Below, piece after piece: positions 24,014 through 32,616 of a stretch of DNA of 64,000 bases. Numbering within the stretch: position 1 is the stretch's first letter; the number at the start of each line of letters is the position of its first letter. The stretch comes from Dactylosporangium fulvum (GTDB lineage: Bacteria > Actinomycetota > Actinomycetes > Mycobacteriales > Micromonosporaceae). The position numbers and the translations under genes were made by a program. The notes under the pieces are model-generated. The model saw nothing but the letters and a program-made list of their open reading frames with translations. It was not told where the DNA came from and made no database searches. The stretch lies in assembly GCF_025137375.1 (NCBI RefSeq), contig NZ_CP073720.1, positions 8,580,501-8,644,500 of the forward strand. The letters are read 5' to 3'.

Positions 24014-24068
24014 CATGATCGAGGGAACCATTCGGCTGTCCCAGCGACCAGGAGTTCCCTCGATCATG
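24014..24068. repeat. 55-bp element with 15-bp inverted ends
   Basis: CATGATCGAGGGAAC at 24014-24028 is exactly complementary to 24054-24068, with 25 bases between. It lies in the 214-bp gap between an alpha/beta hydrolase and qcrB, just before a separate terminator. It has the form of a small mobile or REP-like repeat; no second copy is seen in this window. Confidence 0.55.
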
Positions 24069-24100
24069 GTTGCGCTGGGCCCACGGCCCGGATGACACGA

Positions 24101-24132
24101 AGAGGCCCCCGGGGTTCACCCCGGGGGCCTCT
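24101..24132. terminator. Bidirectional terminator between hydrolase and qcrB
   Basis: A perfect 14-bp stem (AGAGGCCCCCGGGG) with loop TTCA lies 13 bp beyond the qcrB stop. It serves the leftward respiratory transcript and probably the rightward hydrolase. Confidence 0.85.
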
Positions 24133-24145
24133 GCAACACATGGGT

Positions 24146-25780
24146 CTAGTGACCCGTCGTGATCTCCTCGCGGTCCGACGGCTCCTCGACCTGCCGCTTG
24201 GCGGGCCTCGGCGCCGGGGCCGGCTTCTCGATCGGGTAGAAGAAGCCCTTCACCGTCGGGGCCAGGGCACCCAGGCGGTTCATCTTCTTCGGGACGACCC
24301 AGCCCCCGTATTCCAGGCCGTGGTGGCCGTCCTCGCCGTGGCCGTTGCCCGACGGCAGCGGCAGCGGCTGGTGGATCTCGACGAAACGGCCGTCCGGCAT
24401 ACGGCGGATGATGCCCGTCTCCACGCCGTGGGCCAGCACCTCACGGTCGTGCTGCTGGAGGCCGAGTGCGACCCGGTACGCCACGTAGTAGGCCAGCGGC
24501 GGCAGCACCAGGATGCCGATGCGGCCCGCCCACGTCATCGCGTTGAGGCTGATGTGGAACTTGTCGGCGAGGACGTCGTTGCCGCCCGAGACCAGCAGGA
24601 CCACGTAGAACGCGATCGCCATCGCGCCGAGGGCCGTGCGGAACGGGTTGTCCCGCGGGCGCTCGAGCAGGTTGTGGATCGCCCGGTCCTTCGAGAATCT
24701 CGCCTCGATGAACGGATAGAAGATCGGCAACATCGTCAGGATGCCGGGCAGCACCACCGTTGGCCAGAAGATCGCCGGGATGGTGTAGCCGTCACCGTAG
24801 AAGAAGTCGAACCTGATCTCCCAGGCCGGGAAGAGGCGGGTCGAGCCGTCGAGGAACATGACGTACCAGTCGGGCTGGCTCGCCGCCGAGACGACCGCGG
24901 CCTTGTAGGGGCCGAACAGCCAGATCGGGTTGATCTGGAACAGACCCGCCAGCAAGGCGATCATCGCGAACACGATCATGAAGAAGCCGCCGGCCTTGGC
25001 CGCGAAGCCCGGGAACATGCGCACGCCGACCACGTTGTTGTTGGTCCGGCCGGGGCCGGGCCACTGCGTGTGCTTCTGCTTCACCAGCAGGCCCATGTGG
25101 ACGCTGATGAGCGCGAGCAGCGCGGCGGGGACGAGCAGCACGTGCACGATGTAGAGCCGGTCCAGGATCACCTCACCCGGGAACTCCCCGCCGAAGAGCG
25201 AGGTGGTCACCCAGGTGCCGACGACCGGGATCGACAGCATGATGGCGCTCGCGATCCGCAGGCCGGTGCCGGACAGCGCGTCGTCGGGCAGCGAGTAACC
25301 GCCGAAGCCCTCGAGGAAGCCCATCCAGAACAGCAGCACACCGACGATCCAGTTGGCCTCACGCGGCTTGCGGAACGCGCCGGTGAAGAACACCCGGAAC
25401 ATGTGCACCACGATCGCGGCCATGAACAGCAGGGCCGCCCAGTGGTGCATCTGCCGCATGAACAGACCACCGCGGACGTCGAACGAGATGTGCAGCGCGG
25501 TGTTGTACGCGTTGGACATCTCCACGCCGCGCAACGGCGTGTAGCTGCCGTTGTAGACGGTCTCCTTCAGCGACGGGTCGAAGAACAACGCCAGGAAGAT
25601 GCCGCTGAGCAGCAGGACGATGAACGAGTAGAGCGCGATCTCACCCAGCAGGAACGACCAGTGGTCCGGGAAGACCTTGTTGAGCAGGCGGCGCAGCGGG
25701 GTCGACGCCTGGAACCGCTCGTCAAGGGCCTTCGCGGAGTTGGCCGGCATGGCCCGAAGGTCGATCTTCCGCCGTTTCAT
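24146..25780 (-). CDS. qcrB: Cytochrome bc1 complex cytochrome b subunit
   Basis: 544 residues from the ATG at 25780, which overlaps the qcrA stop (ATGA) and has GGGAG upstream. A multi-pass membrane protein with the cytochrome b core: heme-ligand helices (ALHISFDVRGGLFMRQMHHWAALLFMAAIVVHMFRVFF; LYIVHVLLVPAALLALISVHMGLL), the quinol-site PEWY-equivalent (QPDWYVMFLDGS) and a long cytoplasmic C-terminal tail typical of actinobacteria (H/G-rich, ending in a charged segment). It oxidises menaquinol and, with QcrA and QcrC, forms the bcc part of the bcc-aa3 supercomplex. Last gene of ctaE-qcrCAB. Confidence 0.97.
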   Translation of the reverse strand: MKRRKIDLRAMPANSAKALDERFQASTPLRRLLNKVFPDHWSFLLGEIALYSFIVLLLSGIFLALFFDPSLKETVYNGSYTPLRGVEMSNAYNTALHISFDVRGGLFMRQMHHWAALLFMAAIVVHMFRVFFTGAFRKPREANWIVGVLLFWMGFLEGFGGYSLPDDALSGTGLRIASAIMLSIPVVGTWVTTSLFGGEFPGEVILDRLYIVHVLLVPAALLALISVHMGLLVKQKHTQWPGPGRTNNNVVGVRMFPGFAAKAGGFFMIVFAMIALLAGLFQINPIWLFGPYKAAVVSAASQPDWYVMFLDGSTRLFPAWEIRFDFFYGDGYTIPAIFWPTVVLPGILTMLPIFYPFIEARFSKDRAIHNLLERPRDNPFRTALGAMAIAFYVVLLVSGGNDVLADKFHISLNAMTWAGRIGILVLPPLAYYVAYRVALGLQQHDREVLAHGVETGIIRRMPDGRFVEIHQPLPLPSGNGHGEDGHHGLEYGGWVVPKKMNRLGALAPTVKGFFYPIEKPAPAPRPAKRQVEEPSDREEITTGH

Positions 25781-26880
25781 GGCCGCTCCCAAAATGCCGG
25801 TCCGACCGCAACTTTGTAGTCCGAGGTCGCCACGAAGTAACCCTCATCGTCCACGGTGATGGGCAGCTGAGGCAATGCCCGGCTGGCCGGGCCGAAGATC
25901 GGTCGCGCGTTGTCGGTGATCTGGAACTGCGACTGGTGACACGGGCACAGCAGGCGGTTGGTCTGCTGCTCGTAGAGGCTCGCCGGGCAGCCGGCGTGGG
26001 TGCAGATCTTCGAGTAGGCGACGAAGTTCTCCCACTGCGAGCCCTTGTTGACCTCCTTGGCGTTCGCCAGCGTCGCGGCGGCGTCCGCTTCGCGGAGGTG
26101 GATGAGCAGCGTCGGCGAGTCGGCCCACTTGTTGGAGGCGCCGTGCGGGATGCCCGGGTAGACGGTGATCTGGCCGCCGACGCTGACGTCGGCCGGGCGG
26201 ATCGGGGTGCCGTCCTCGTGCGTCAGCCGGACCGGCTTGCCGTCGTTGTTCTTCGGGTCGAAGCCGGTGGTGAAGAAGACGTTCTCACCGTTCTGCGTCG
26301 GCGCCTTGATCAACGAGCCGACCAGCAGACCGCCGGCGACCGCGCCGAGCGGCGCCGCACCGGCGAGGAACGCCAGGCCGACGAACTTGCGCCGCTTGAG
26401 GCCCAGCTCGTCGCCCATGTTGATGATCGTCGCGGCGGTGAGCTTCTGCTCGACCGCGTCGGACGGGCCGTCGTGGCGCTCCTGGACCGAGACCTCCTCG
26501 GGGAGGAGCTTCTTCGCCCAGACGATGATGCCGAGTCCGAGCGTCAGCAGGGCCACGCCGAGCGTGGCGCCGAGGACCGGGGTGTAGTACGGGTAGAGCG
26601 CGCGATACGTCGAGTCGCCGTGCCCGTACCGCCACGGCCAGGCGATGTACGCGACCACAAACGCGGTCGCCATCAGGCCGGTGAGCAGGAACAGGAACGC
26701 CAGGAGGCGCTCGATGCGCCGCTCCGCGCGGGTGCCCGGGACCGGGAACCGCGGCGCGTAGTGGACGATCTCCACACCGTCCCGGCGGGCGCCCTCCCTG
26801 ACCAGGTCGAACCGGGTCAGGGACGGGTCGCTCGCGTCGAACTCTTCCCCAGTAGCAGAGTGAGAAGTTTGGGTGCTCAT
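25777..26880 (-). CDS. qcrA: Rieske iron-sulfur subunit of the bc1 complex
   Basis: 367 residues, starting at the ATG at 26880 that overlaps the qcrC stop. Actinobacterial QcrA has an extended N-terminus with three membrane helices, and these are seen (ERLLAFLFLLTGLMATAFVVAYIAW; PVLGATLGVALLTLGLGIIVWA; LAFLAGAAPLGAVAGGLLVGSL). The [2Fe-2S] cluster boxes are C293-T-H295-x2-C298 and C312-P-C314-H315. It transfers electrons from menaquinol at QcrB to the cytochrome c subunit QcrC. Operon position between qcrC and qcrB is canonical. Confidence 0.97.
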   Translation of the reverse strand: MSTQTSHSATGEEFDASDPSLTRFDLVREGARRDGVEIVHYAPRFPVPGTRAERRIERLLAFLFLLTGLMATAFVVAYIAWPWRYGHGDSTYRALYPYYTPVLGATLGVALLTLGLGIIVWAKKLLPEEVSVQERHDGPSDAVEQKLTAATIINMGDELGLKRRKFVGLAFLAGAAPLGAVAGGLLVGSLIKAPTQNGENVFFTTGFDPKNNDGKPVRLTHEDGTPIRPADVSVGGQITVYPGIPHGASNKWADSPTLLIHLREADAAATLANAKEVNKGSQWENFVAYSKICTHAGCPASLYEQQTNRLLCPCHQSQFQITDNARPIFGPASRALPQLPITVDDEGYFVATSDYKVAVGPAFWERP

Positions 26881-27743
26881 GACTTCCCTGCAATCCACAG
26901 CGTGGCGAACACGAGCGCCGCGATACCGACGAGGAAGATGACGAGTCCCTCGGTAACGGGGCCGTAACGACCGATGCCCCAGCCACCCGGGGTGGCCGCC
27001 TCGTTCTTGTTCACGTCCTGGATGTACGCGATGATCGCGGCCTTGTCGTCGGGGCTCAGCTGGTTGTTGCCGAACACCGGCATGTTCTGCGGGCCGGTGA
27101 GCATCGCCGCGTAGATGTCCCGGTTGGTCGAGTGCTGCAGCGTCGGGGCGAACTTGCCCGACGAGAGCGCGCCGCCGCCGGTGGAGAACGCGTGGCAGGA
27201 CGAGCAGTTGACCCGGTAGAGCTCACCGCCGTGGGCGAGGGTCTTGCTGTCCGCGGTGGCCTTCTTCACATCCTCGTCGAGGCTGCGGGCGTCCGGCAGC
27301 TGCGGGCCGCCACCGAGCTCCTGGATGTAGGCGCCGAGGTCGGCCGCCTCCTGCTCGGTGAACTGCGGCTGCTTGCGCTCGGCCTGCGCCTCCTGGCGGG
27401 CCAGCGGCATGCGGCCGGTGTTGACCTGGAACTCGACCGCGGCGGAACCGACGCCGATCAGGCTCGGGCCGCGGTCCTGCACACCCTGCGCGTTGCGGCC
27501 GTGGCAGGTGATGCAGCTCTGTTCGTAGATCGCCTTGCCCCGGGCCGCCGACTCCGACAGCGCCGGCTGCTCCTCGGCCCGGCCGACGCCTGGGGCGTAT
27601 GCGCTGTAGAGGCCGCCGACGAGGGTGAGCGCGGCGACCAGGCGCACGGCCGCCGACAACCGCCGGCGCAGCTTGCTCCTCGCCGCGCGCGCGCCACCCG
27701 GCACCAGCCGGGCAAGCGGCCGCTTGCTCTGCTCAGAAGTCAT
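26877..27743 (-). CDS. qcrC: Diheme cytochrome c subunit of the bc1 complex
   Basis: 288 residues. An N-terminal membrane/signal segment (VRLVAALTLVGGLYSAY) is followed by two cytochrome c domains with heme motifs C77-ITC-H81 and C180-SSC-H184, then a C-terminal anchor (GLVIFLVGIAALVFATLWIA). The second domain supplies a methionine-containing NMPVF motif. The tethered diheme protein replaces soluble cytochrome c and passes electrons directly to the aa3 oxidase. AGGTGAGG precedes the ATG. It lies 76 bp after ctaE in the same transcript. Confidence 0.97.
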   Translation of the reverse strand: MTSEQSKRPLARLVPGGARAARSKLRRRLSAAVRLVAALTLVGGLYSAYAPGVGRAEEQPALSESAARGKAIYEQSCITCHGRNAQGVQDRGPSLIGVGSAAVEFQVNTGRMPLARQEAQAERKQPQFTEQEAADLGAYIQELGGGPQLPDARSLDEDVKKATADSKTLAHGGELYRVNCSSCHAFSTGGGALSSGKFAPTLQHSTNRDIYAAMLTGPQNMPVFGNNQLSPDDKAAIIAYIQDVNKNEAATPGGWGIGRYGPVTEGLVIFLVGIAALVFATLWIAGKS

Positions 27744-27819
27744 GGCCTCACCTTTGTCGTCATCACCTATGTCGTCTCAGAAGTGGTGGTCCCGGAAGCG
27801 TGACGCGCGGCCCGAGCCT

Positions 27820-28422
27820 CTACTGCAGGAAGTAGATCATCGCGAACAGTGCGATCCAGACCACGTCGACGAAGTGCCAGTAGTACGACACGACGATCGC
27901 CGCGGTCGCCTGGGCGGGTGTGAACCGGCCCATGGTCGTGCGGATGAGGTAGATGATGAAGGCGATCAGACCGCCGGCGACGTGCAGGCCGTGGAAGCCC
28001 GTCGTCAGGTAGAACATCGACCCGTAGCCGTCGCTGTTGATCTTGATGCCATCGTGCGTCACCAGGGTCCGGTACTCGTTGACCTGGCCGAGGACGAAGA
28101 TCAGGCCCATGACGAAGGTCAGCGCGAACCACCGCCGCAGGCCGTGCACGTCACCGCGCTCGGCGCGGAACACGCCGATCTGGCAGGTGATGGACGAGAG
28201 CACGAGGATGATCGTGAACGTCAGGGCATAGGGGATGTTCAGCGCCTCGGTGTGCTTCTCCCAGAGCTCCGGCGCGGCGGCGCGGATGGAGAAGTACATC
28301 GCAAACAGCGCCGCGAAGAACATCAGTTCGCTAGAGAGCCACACGATCGTTCCGACACTGACCATGTTGGGCCTGGTCAGTGAATGGATCTGGCTCTTGG
28401 CAATCGCTGGGGCCGCAGTCAC
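27820..28422 (-). CDS. ctaE: Cytochrome c oxidase subunit III
   Basis: 200 residues from a GTG. Five hydrophobic helices and family motifs IVWLSSELMFFAALFAMYF, TGFHGLHVAGGL and SYYWHFVDVVWIALF identify subunit III of heme-copper oxidases in its short, five-helix actinobacterial form. It stabilises the catalytic subunit I and its proton uptake. It heads the ctaE-qcrC-qcrA-qcrB transcript and diverges from the oxidase-assembly gene with an 87-bp gap. Confidence 0.96.
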   Translation of the reverse strand: MTAAPAIAKSQIHSLTRPNMVSVGTIVWLSSELMFFAALFAMYFSIRAAAPELWEKHTEALNIPYALTFTIILVLSSITCQIGVFRAERGDVHGLRRWFALTFVMGLIFVLGQVNEYRTLVTHDGIKINSDGYGSMFYLTTGFHGLHVAGGLIAFIIYLIRTTMGRFTPAQATAAIVVSYYWHFVDVVWIALFAMIYFLQ

Positions 28423-28509
28423 GCCGCCATTATTGCCCCCCGATCATCACCACTCGTGCACGGGGTCCACCAGACACGGACGATTCGTGCGTCGGCATAG
28501 TCTGGAGAC

Positions 28510-29478
28510 GTGCTCCACGCTGCTGAACCAGGCCCTCCGTCGGCGTCGACGATCCTCGGATCGTTCCATGTCTCGTGGCTGACGCTGGCACTCCTCACCG
28601 CCGCCGGCCTCTACCTCGCCGGGGTGCTCAAGCTGCGCAAACGCGGCGACACGTGGCCGGTGGCACGGACCGCGCTCTTCCTTTTCCCGGGCCTCGGATC
28701 CATCGCCGCGGTCACCATGACCGGCATCGAGCGATACGACACGACGCTGCTGTCGGTCCACATGATCCAGCACATGATGCTGTCCATGATCGCGCCGATC
28801 TTCCTGGCCCTGGGCGCGCCGGTCACGCTGGCCCTGCGCACCCTGCCCGGACGCGGCCGCCGGACGCTGCTGGCCGTCGTGCACTCACGCGTGGCGCGCG
28901 TGATGGCCTTCCCCCTGGTGGCGTTCGGCATGTTCGTGGTCACGCCGTTCGTGCTCTATTTCACGAACCTGTACGAGCTGACCATGCGCCACACGTGGAT
29001 CCACGAGCTGACCCACGCGCACTTCATCGCCGTCGGCTGCCTGTTCTTCTGGCCGCTGATCGGCCTCGACCCGCTGCCCGGCCGGTGGCCGTACCCGGCC
29101 CGTGCGCTGCTGATGTTCCTGTCGACGCCGTTCCACACGGTGCTCGGCCTGACGATCATGCAGAGCAAGGACCTGCTCGGCGGCGACTGGTACCCGTCGC
29201 TGAACCTGAGCTGGACCGACCCGGCCGGCGACCAGGTCGTGGCCGGCGGCATCCTGTGGGCCGGCGGCGAGATCGTCTCCGTGACCATGCTCGCGGTCCT
29301 GGTCGTGCAGTGGATGCGCCAGTCCGACCGCGAGGCGAAGCGCGTCGACCGGCGGCTCGACCGCGAGGAGCAGCAGCGGCGTGAGGAGGCGGAGTGGTCC
29401 GCCCGCACCGGAATCCCGATTACGGCGGACGGTACGATCCCGGAGGCACCCGCCACACGAGGAGCAGCGCGCACATGA
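28510..29478 (+). CDS. CtaG-like cytochrome c oxidase assembly protein
   Basis: 322 residues from a GTG, with about seven membrane helices. Family features are SVHMIQHMMLSMIAPIFLALGAP, WIHELTHAHFIAVGCLFFWPLIG and LMFLSTPFHTVLGLTIM, with several His and Met residues at helix ends that could handle copper. It belongs to the CtaG/Caa3 assembly family (Pfam caa3_CtaG type), involved in CuB insertion into the aa3 oxidase. The C-terminal tail is hydrophilic and charged. It diverges from ctaE, and its stop overlaps the start of the next gene (ATGA). Confidence 0.9.
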   Translation: MLHAAEPGPPSASTILGSFHVSWLTLALLTAAGLYLAGVLKLRKRGDTWPVARTALFLFPGLGSIAAVTMTGIERYDTTLLSVHMIQHMMLSMIAPIFLALGAPVTLALRTLPGRGRRTLLAVVHSRVARVMAFPLVAFGMFVVTPFVLYFTNLYELTMRHTWIHELTHAHFIAVGCLFFWPLIGLDPLPGRWPYPARALLMFLSTPFHTVLGLTIMQSKDLLGGDWYPSLNLSWTDPAGDQVVAGGILWAGGEIVSVTMLAVLVVQWMRQSDREAKRVDRRLDREEQQRREEAEWSARTGIPITADGTIPEAPATRGAART

Positions 29479-29870
29479 CCCAGCACACCGTCCTGCTGTA
29501 CAGCGACGATCCCGAGGTCCGCGACCGGATGCGGCTGGCCATCGGCACCCGCCCGGCGGTCGACCTGTCGGTGAAGTTCGTCGACGCCTCCACCTACGCC
29601 GAGGTCGTCAAGCTGGTCGACGACACCGACATCGACCTGCTGGTGCTCGACGGTGAGGCCACCCCCGGCGGCGGCCTGGGCATCGCCCGGCAGCTCAAGG
29701 ACGAGATCGCGGACGCGCCGCCGGTCGTGCTGGCGATCGCCCGTGCGGCCGACCGCTGGCTGGCGTCCTACGCCCGCGTCGAGGGCACGATCATGTATCC
29801 GCTGGACCCCGTGACCACCGGCGAGACCGTCGCCGGCCTGCTCCGCGCATACCCCGCCATCCGCCAGTAG
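29475..29870 (+). CDS. Receiver-fold (pseudo-receiver) protein
   Basis: 131 residues from the ATG at 29475, with GAGGAG upstream and a 4-nt overlap with the ctaG-like stop. The protein has the length and beta/alpha pattern of a stand-alone CheY-like receiver: an acidic pair (SDDPEV, D11-D12) and a phosphoacceptor-like D59 in LLVLDGEATPGG. The conserved Lys near the end is replaced (GTIMYPLDPV in place of a KP motif), so signalling by phosphorylation is doubtful. It is embedded between the oxidase-assembly gene and trpD. Function unknown. Confidence 0.8.
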   Translation: MTQHTVLLYSDDPEVRDRMRLAIGTRPAVDLSVKFVDASTYAEVVKLVDDTDIDLLVLDGEATPGGGLGIARQLKDEIADAPPVVLAIARAADRWLASYARVEGTIMYPLDPVTTGETVAGLLRAYPAIRQ

Positions 29871-29897
29871 ACCCTCTCCCCCTCACTGGAGGCCGCC

Positions 29898-30944
29898 ATG
29901 GGCGACCGCACCTGGCCACAGCTGCTCAGCGCCCTGCTCCGCGGCGAGGACCTGTCCGCCGAGGACACGCGGTGGGCGATGAGCGAGATCATGGCCGGTG
30001 AGTCCACCCCCGTGCAGACGGCGGCCTTCGTGATCGCGCTGCGGGCCAAGGGTGAGACCCCCGCCGAGGTGGCCGGGTGCGCGGACCTGATGCTGGCCAA
30101 CGCGCCGCGGGTGCCGTTGTCCGACGAGCAGCGGCACGCCGCCGTGGACATCGTCGGCACCGGTGGCGACCGGGCCAACACGGTCAACATCTCGACGATG
30201 GCGGCCGTGGTGACCGCCGCTGCCGGCGTGCCGGTCGTCAAGCACGGCAACCGGGCCGCCTCCTCCTCGGCCGGCGCCGCCGACGTGCTGGAGAGCCTCG
30301 GCGTCACGATCGACCTGGGCCCGGAGGACGTCGCCCGGTGCGTCACCGAGGTGGGCATCGGCTTCTGTTTCGCCGCCCGGTTCCACCCGGGCATGCGGCA
30401 CGCCGGCGTGCCGCGCCGTGAGATGGGCGTGCCGACGGTGTTCAACTTCCTGGGCCCGCTGACCAACCCGGCGCAGCCCAGCGCGGCCACGATCGGCTGC
30501 TTCGACCCCCGCATGGCTCCGGTGATGGCGGGTGTACTGGCCGAGCGCGGCTTCTCGGTGCTCCTCGTGCGCGGCGAGGACGGCCTCGACGAGTTCACGA
30601 CGGCGGCACCGTCGCGCGTCTGGGCCGTGACCGGCAACACGGTCACCGAGACCGTGATCGATGCCGTAGACCTCGGCCTGCCCCGCTCCGCACCCGGCGA
30701 CCTGCGCGGCGGCGACGCGGCACACAACGCCGACGTGGCCCGGCGGATGTTCGCCGGCGAGCGCGGGCCGGTGCGCGACGCGGTGCTGCTCAACGCGGGC
30801 GCGGCCATCGCCGCCCGCGCGGGGTTTTCGCTGGACGGCCTGCACGACCAGCTGCGCGCCGGCGTCGAGAAGGCCGCCGCGGCCGTCGACTCCGGCGCGG
30901 CCACGGCCGTGGTCGAGCGCTGGGCCGCCTTCAAGGCCGCGTAG
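29898..30944 (+). CDS. trpD: Anthranilate phosphoribosyltransferase
   Basis: 348 residues with GGAGG before the ATG. The PRPP-binding GTGGDRANTVNIST and KHGNRAASSSAGAADVLE are unmistakable, followed by FCFAARFHPGMRHAGVPRREMGVPTVFNFLGPLTNP. It joins anthranilate to PRPP, the second step of tryptophan synthesis. No other trp gene is in the window; a detached trpD beside the bcc genes is also the mycobacterial arrangement. It follows the pseudo-receiver gene by 27 bp and is probably co-transcribed. Confidence 0.97.
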   Translation: MGDRTWPQLLSALLRGEDLSAEDTRWAMSEIMAGESTPVQTAAFVIALRAKGETPAEVAGCADLMLANAPRVPLSDEQRHAAVDIVGTGGDRANTVNISTMAAVVTAAAGVPVVKHGNRAASSSAGAADVLESLGVTIDLGPEDVARCVTEVGIGFCFAARFHPGMRHAGVPRREMGVPTVFNFLGPLTNPAQPSAATIGCFDPRMAPVMAGVLAERGFSVLLVRGEDGLDEFTTAAPSRVWAVTGNTVTETVIDAVDLGLPRSAPGDLRGGDAAHNADVARRMFAGERGPVRDAVLLNAGAAIAARAGFSLDGLHDQLRAGVEKAAAAVDSGAATAVVERWAAFKAA

Positions 30945-30996
30945 CGCGGCACCGCGGACCGCATAACCACCGGCGCCCCAACGCCGTTGGTTCAGC

Positions 30997-31728
30997 GTGT
31001 CCGAAATGCCGCGCAACAACTCCAAGAAGGCGCTGCTCTCCGCGATCGTCGCCGGCGCGCTGACGCTCGGCTTCGCCGGCATGATGGCGAAGTCGTGCGA
31101 CACGCCGCCGAAGCACCAGGCCCAGCCGGCCAACCCGGCGCTCGAACTGGTCGACCAGCTCGCCTCCCGGCTGGTGCTGGGGCTGGAGTCGGACGCCACG
31201 ATGCAGTACACCACCGCCTCCGGCGCGATCGTGATCGTGTCCCAGTCGTCACCCCGCCGGGCGTACCGGGGCGGCGGGGTGACGTACATCGCGACTCCCG
31301 ACGGCACGTTTCTGTGCCACGCGGCACCGGCCCCGTCGCCCGCCAAGGGCAAGAAGGCCGCTCAACCGTCCGTGAGCTGCCAGGAAGGGCCGGGGGTGGA
31401 CACCATGTCCCCCTCGCAGGCAAAGGCGATCAGCGAGGCTTTCGGGGGTGAATTCCTGGCCCCCGAGGCGGCACTGGGGCGGCTGGCGACCATCGCGAAC
31501 GGCGAGGGGGTGCGGACCGACACCTCGAAGCGCGGCGACGCCCAGTGCGTGTCGGTGTCGGCGACCGGGCTGCGCACCGAGACCGCCTGCATCAACCCGG
31601 CGGGCCTGCTCGCCTACTTCGAGGGCACGACGGACGCCGGGAAGGCCACCCGGCTCGTCCTGGAGTACACAACCCCGAGCGTGACCGCCGAGGCCTTCGT
31701 GCCGCCGAAAACGACGGTCAAACCGTGA
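30997..31728 (+). CDS. Hypothetical membrane-anchored or secreted protein
   Basis: 243 residues from a GTG (an in-frame ATG lies three codons later). A basic start (RNNSKK) and one hydrophobic segment (ALLSAIVAGALTLGFAGMM) suggest a membrane anchor or uncleaved signal. The cysteine that follows (KSCDTPP) does not sit in a canonical lipobox. The exported part has a Pro-rich linker and four further cysteines (FLCHA, VSCQE, AQCVS, TACIN) that could form disulfides. I do not recognise a family. Confidence 0.7.
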   Translation: MSEMPRNNSKKALLSAIVAGALTLGFAGMMAKSCDTPPKHQAQPANPALELVDQLASRLVLGLESDATMQYTTASGAIVIVSQSSPRRAYRGGGVTYIATPDGTFLCHAAPAPSPAKGKKAAQPSVSCQEGPGVDTMSPSQAKAISEAFGGEFLAPEAALGRLATIANGEGVRTDTSKRGDAQCVSVSATGLRTETACINPAGLLAYFEGTTDAGKATRLVLEYTTPSVTAEAFVPPKTTVKP

Positions 31729-31777
31729 CACGACACGCCGTCGGCAAATCCTCCGCGCCGGAGACGGCGGTGGCACG

Positions 31778-31969
31778 GTGACAGTCATGGAGCTCCACTG
31801 CGACACCTGCGCCCGGCTGCGGCTCTTCGAGAAGCCCGCCTGCACCGACCACCCCCGCGCGACGTGCCCGGACTGGGCCTGCACGGCGTGCGGCGAGGCG
31901 ACCCTGGTCGCGCCGGTGATCCTGCTGATGGACCGGCGCCCCCGGGTGCTCCTGCGCCGAGCGGCCTGA
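31778..31969 (+). CDS. Small zinc-ribbon-like protein
   Basis: 63 residues. It carries CDTC near the start and a C-x4-C-x2-C spread later (ATCPDWACTAC), a pattern typical of small zinc ribbons; the His before the first pair and the DHP segment may add a ligand. The end is basic. A GTG at 31778 is used; an ATG three codons later is an alternative. It sits 49 bp after the hypothetical exported protein. Function unknown. Confidence 0.6.
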   Translation: MTVMELHCDTCARLRLFEKPACTDHPRATCPDWACTACGEATLVAPVILLMDRRPRVLLRRAA

Positions 31970-32002
31970 ACGCCCGCTCAGCCACCGGCCAGTACCGCTC
32001 AG

Positions 32003-32092
32003 CGCAAAGCACCCCGGCAGTTGCAGCGCGCCGCCGACCTCAAGGAACGCGGCGAGCTCGCCGCCGCCAAGGCGGCCCGCACCGGTCGATGT
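32003..32092 (+). pseudogene. Possible SHOCT-domain remnant
   Basis: In frame with, but after the stop of, the zinc-ribbon gene, the sequence reads LQRAADLKERGEL followed by AAAKAARTG and then a stop. This resembles a SHOCT domain (LxxLADLKERGELTDEEFAAAKAxLLG) that has lost the central TDEEF. There is no start codon or ribosome-binding site of its own. It may be the eroded tail of a former longer gene; the call is weak. Confidence 0.35.
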
Positions 32093-32099
32093 GAACATG

Positions 32100-32131
32100 G
32101 GAAAAGGGGGCCCCGAGAGGCCCCCTTTTCC
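32100..32131 (-). terminator. Terminator after ctaF
   Basis: A perfect 13-bp stem (GGAAAAGGGGGCC with its complement) and 6-nt loop lies 26 bp beyond the ctaF stop. Read leftward, the stem ends in CCCCCTTTTCC, giving a partial T-run. Confidence 0.85.
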
Positions 32132-32156
32132 AGGTCACGCGGTCTGCGCGGCGCCC

Positions 32157-32600
32157 TCAGTGCTCGGCGCTGCGGCGGGAACCGGTGTAGTACTCGAACA
32201 TCAGGCCGCTCGTGGCGACCAGCACCGCCACCAGGCCGACCGCCACCAGCCACCACTGGTTGAAGCCGAGGCCCAGGCTCGCGATCATCGCGGAGAACGC
32301 CAGGCCGAACGGCCAGTAGCTGCCCGGGCTGAAGAAGCCCAGGTCACCAGCGCCCTCGGCGATCTCCGCATCGGCCCGGTCCTCCGGACGCGGCTCGATG
32401 CGCCGCGAGATCATCCACAGCGCGCTGCCGACCATCGTCAGCAGCAGGCCCGACAGGATCAGCGCGACGACGCCGATCCACTCGATGCCGCGGTGCCCGG
32501 CCTGCTCGGGCGACGCCACGTCGGTCCACCAAGCGTAAAGGGCCGCCATCGCGAACAGGAACAACGCGAGGACGAAGAAAAGACGCCCTTCAGACTTCAT
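32157..32600 (-). CDS. ctaF: Cytochrome c oxidase subunit IV (actinobacterial CtaF)
   Basis: 147 residues with four membrane helices in two pairs (LFFVLALFLFAMAALYAWWTD, WIGVVALILSGLLLTMVGSALWMI; PFGLAFSAMIASLGLG, WWLVAVGLVAVLVATSGLMF). FFSPGSYWPFGLA is the typical family signature between the pairs. It is a small structural subunit of the aa3 oxidase in the bcc-aa3 supercomplex. It starts 16 bp after ctaC with no subunit I gene between, the same arrangement as in mycobacteria. Confidence 0.94.
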   Translation of the reverse strand: MKSEGRLFFVLALFLFAMAALYAWWTDVASPEQAGHRGIEWIGVVALILSGLLLTMVGSALWMISRRIEPRPEDRADAEIAEGAGDLGFFSPGSYWPFGLAFSAMIASLGLGFNQWWLVAVGLVAVLVATSGLMFEYYTGSRRSAEH

Positions 32601-32616
32601 CGCCGTTCGCCCTTTC

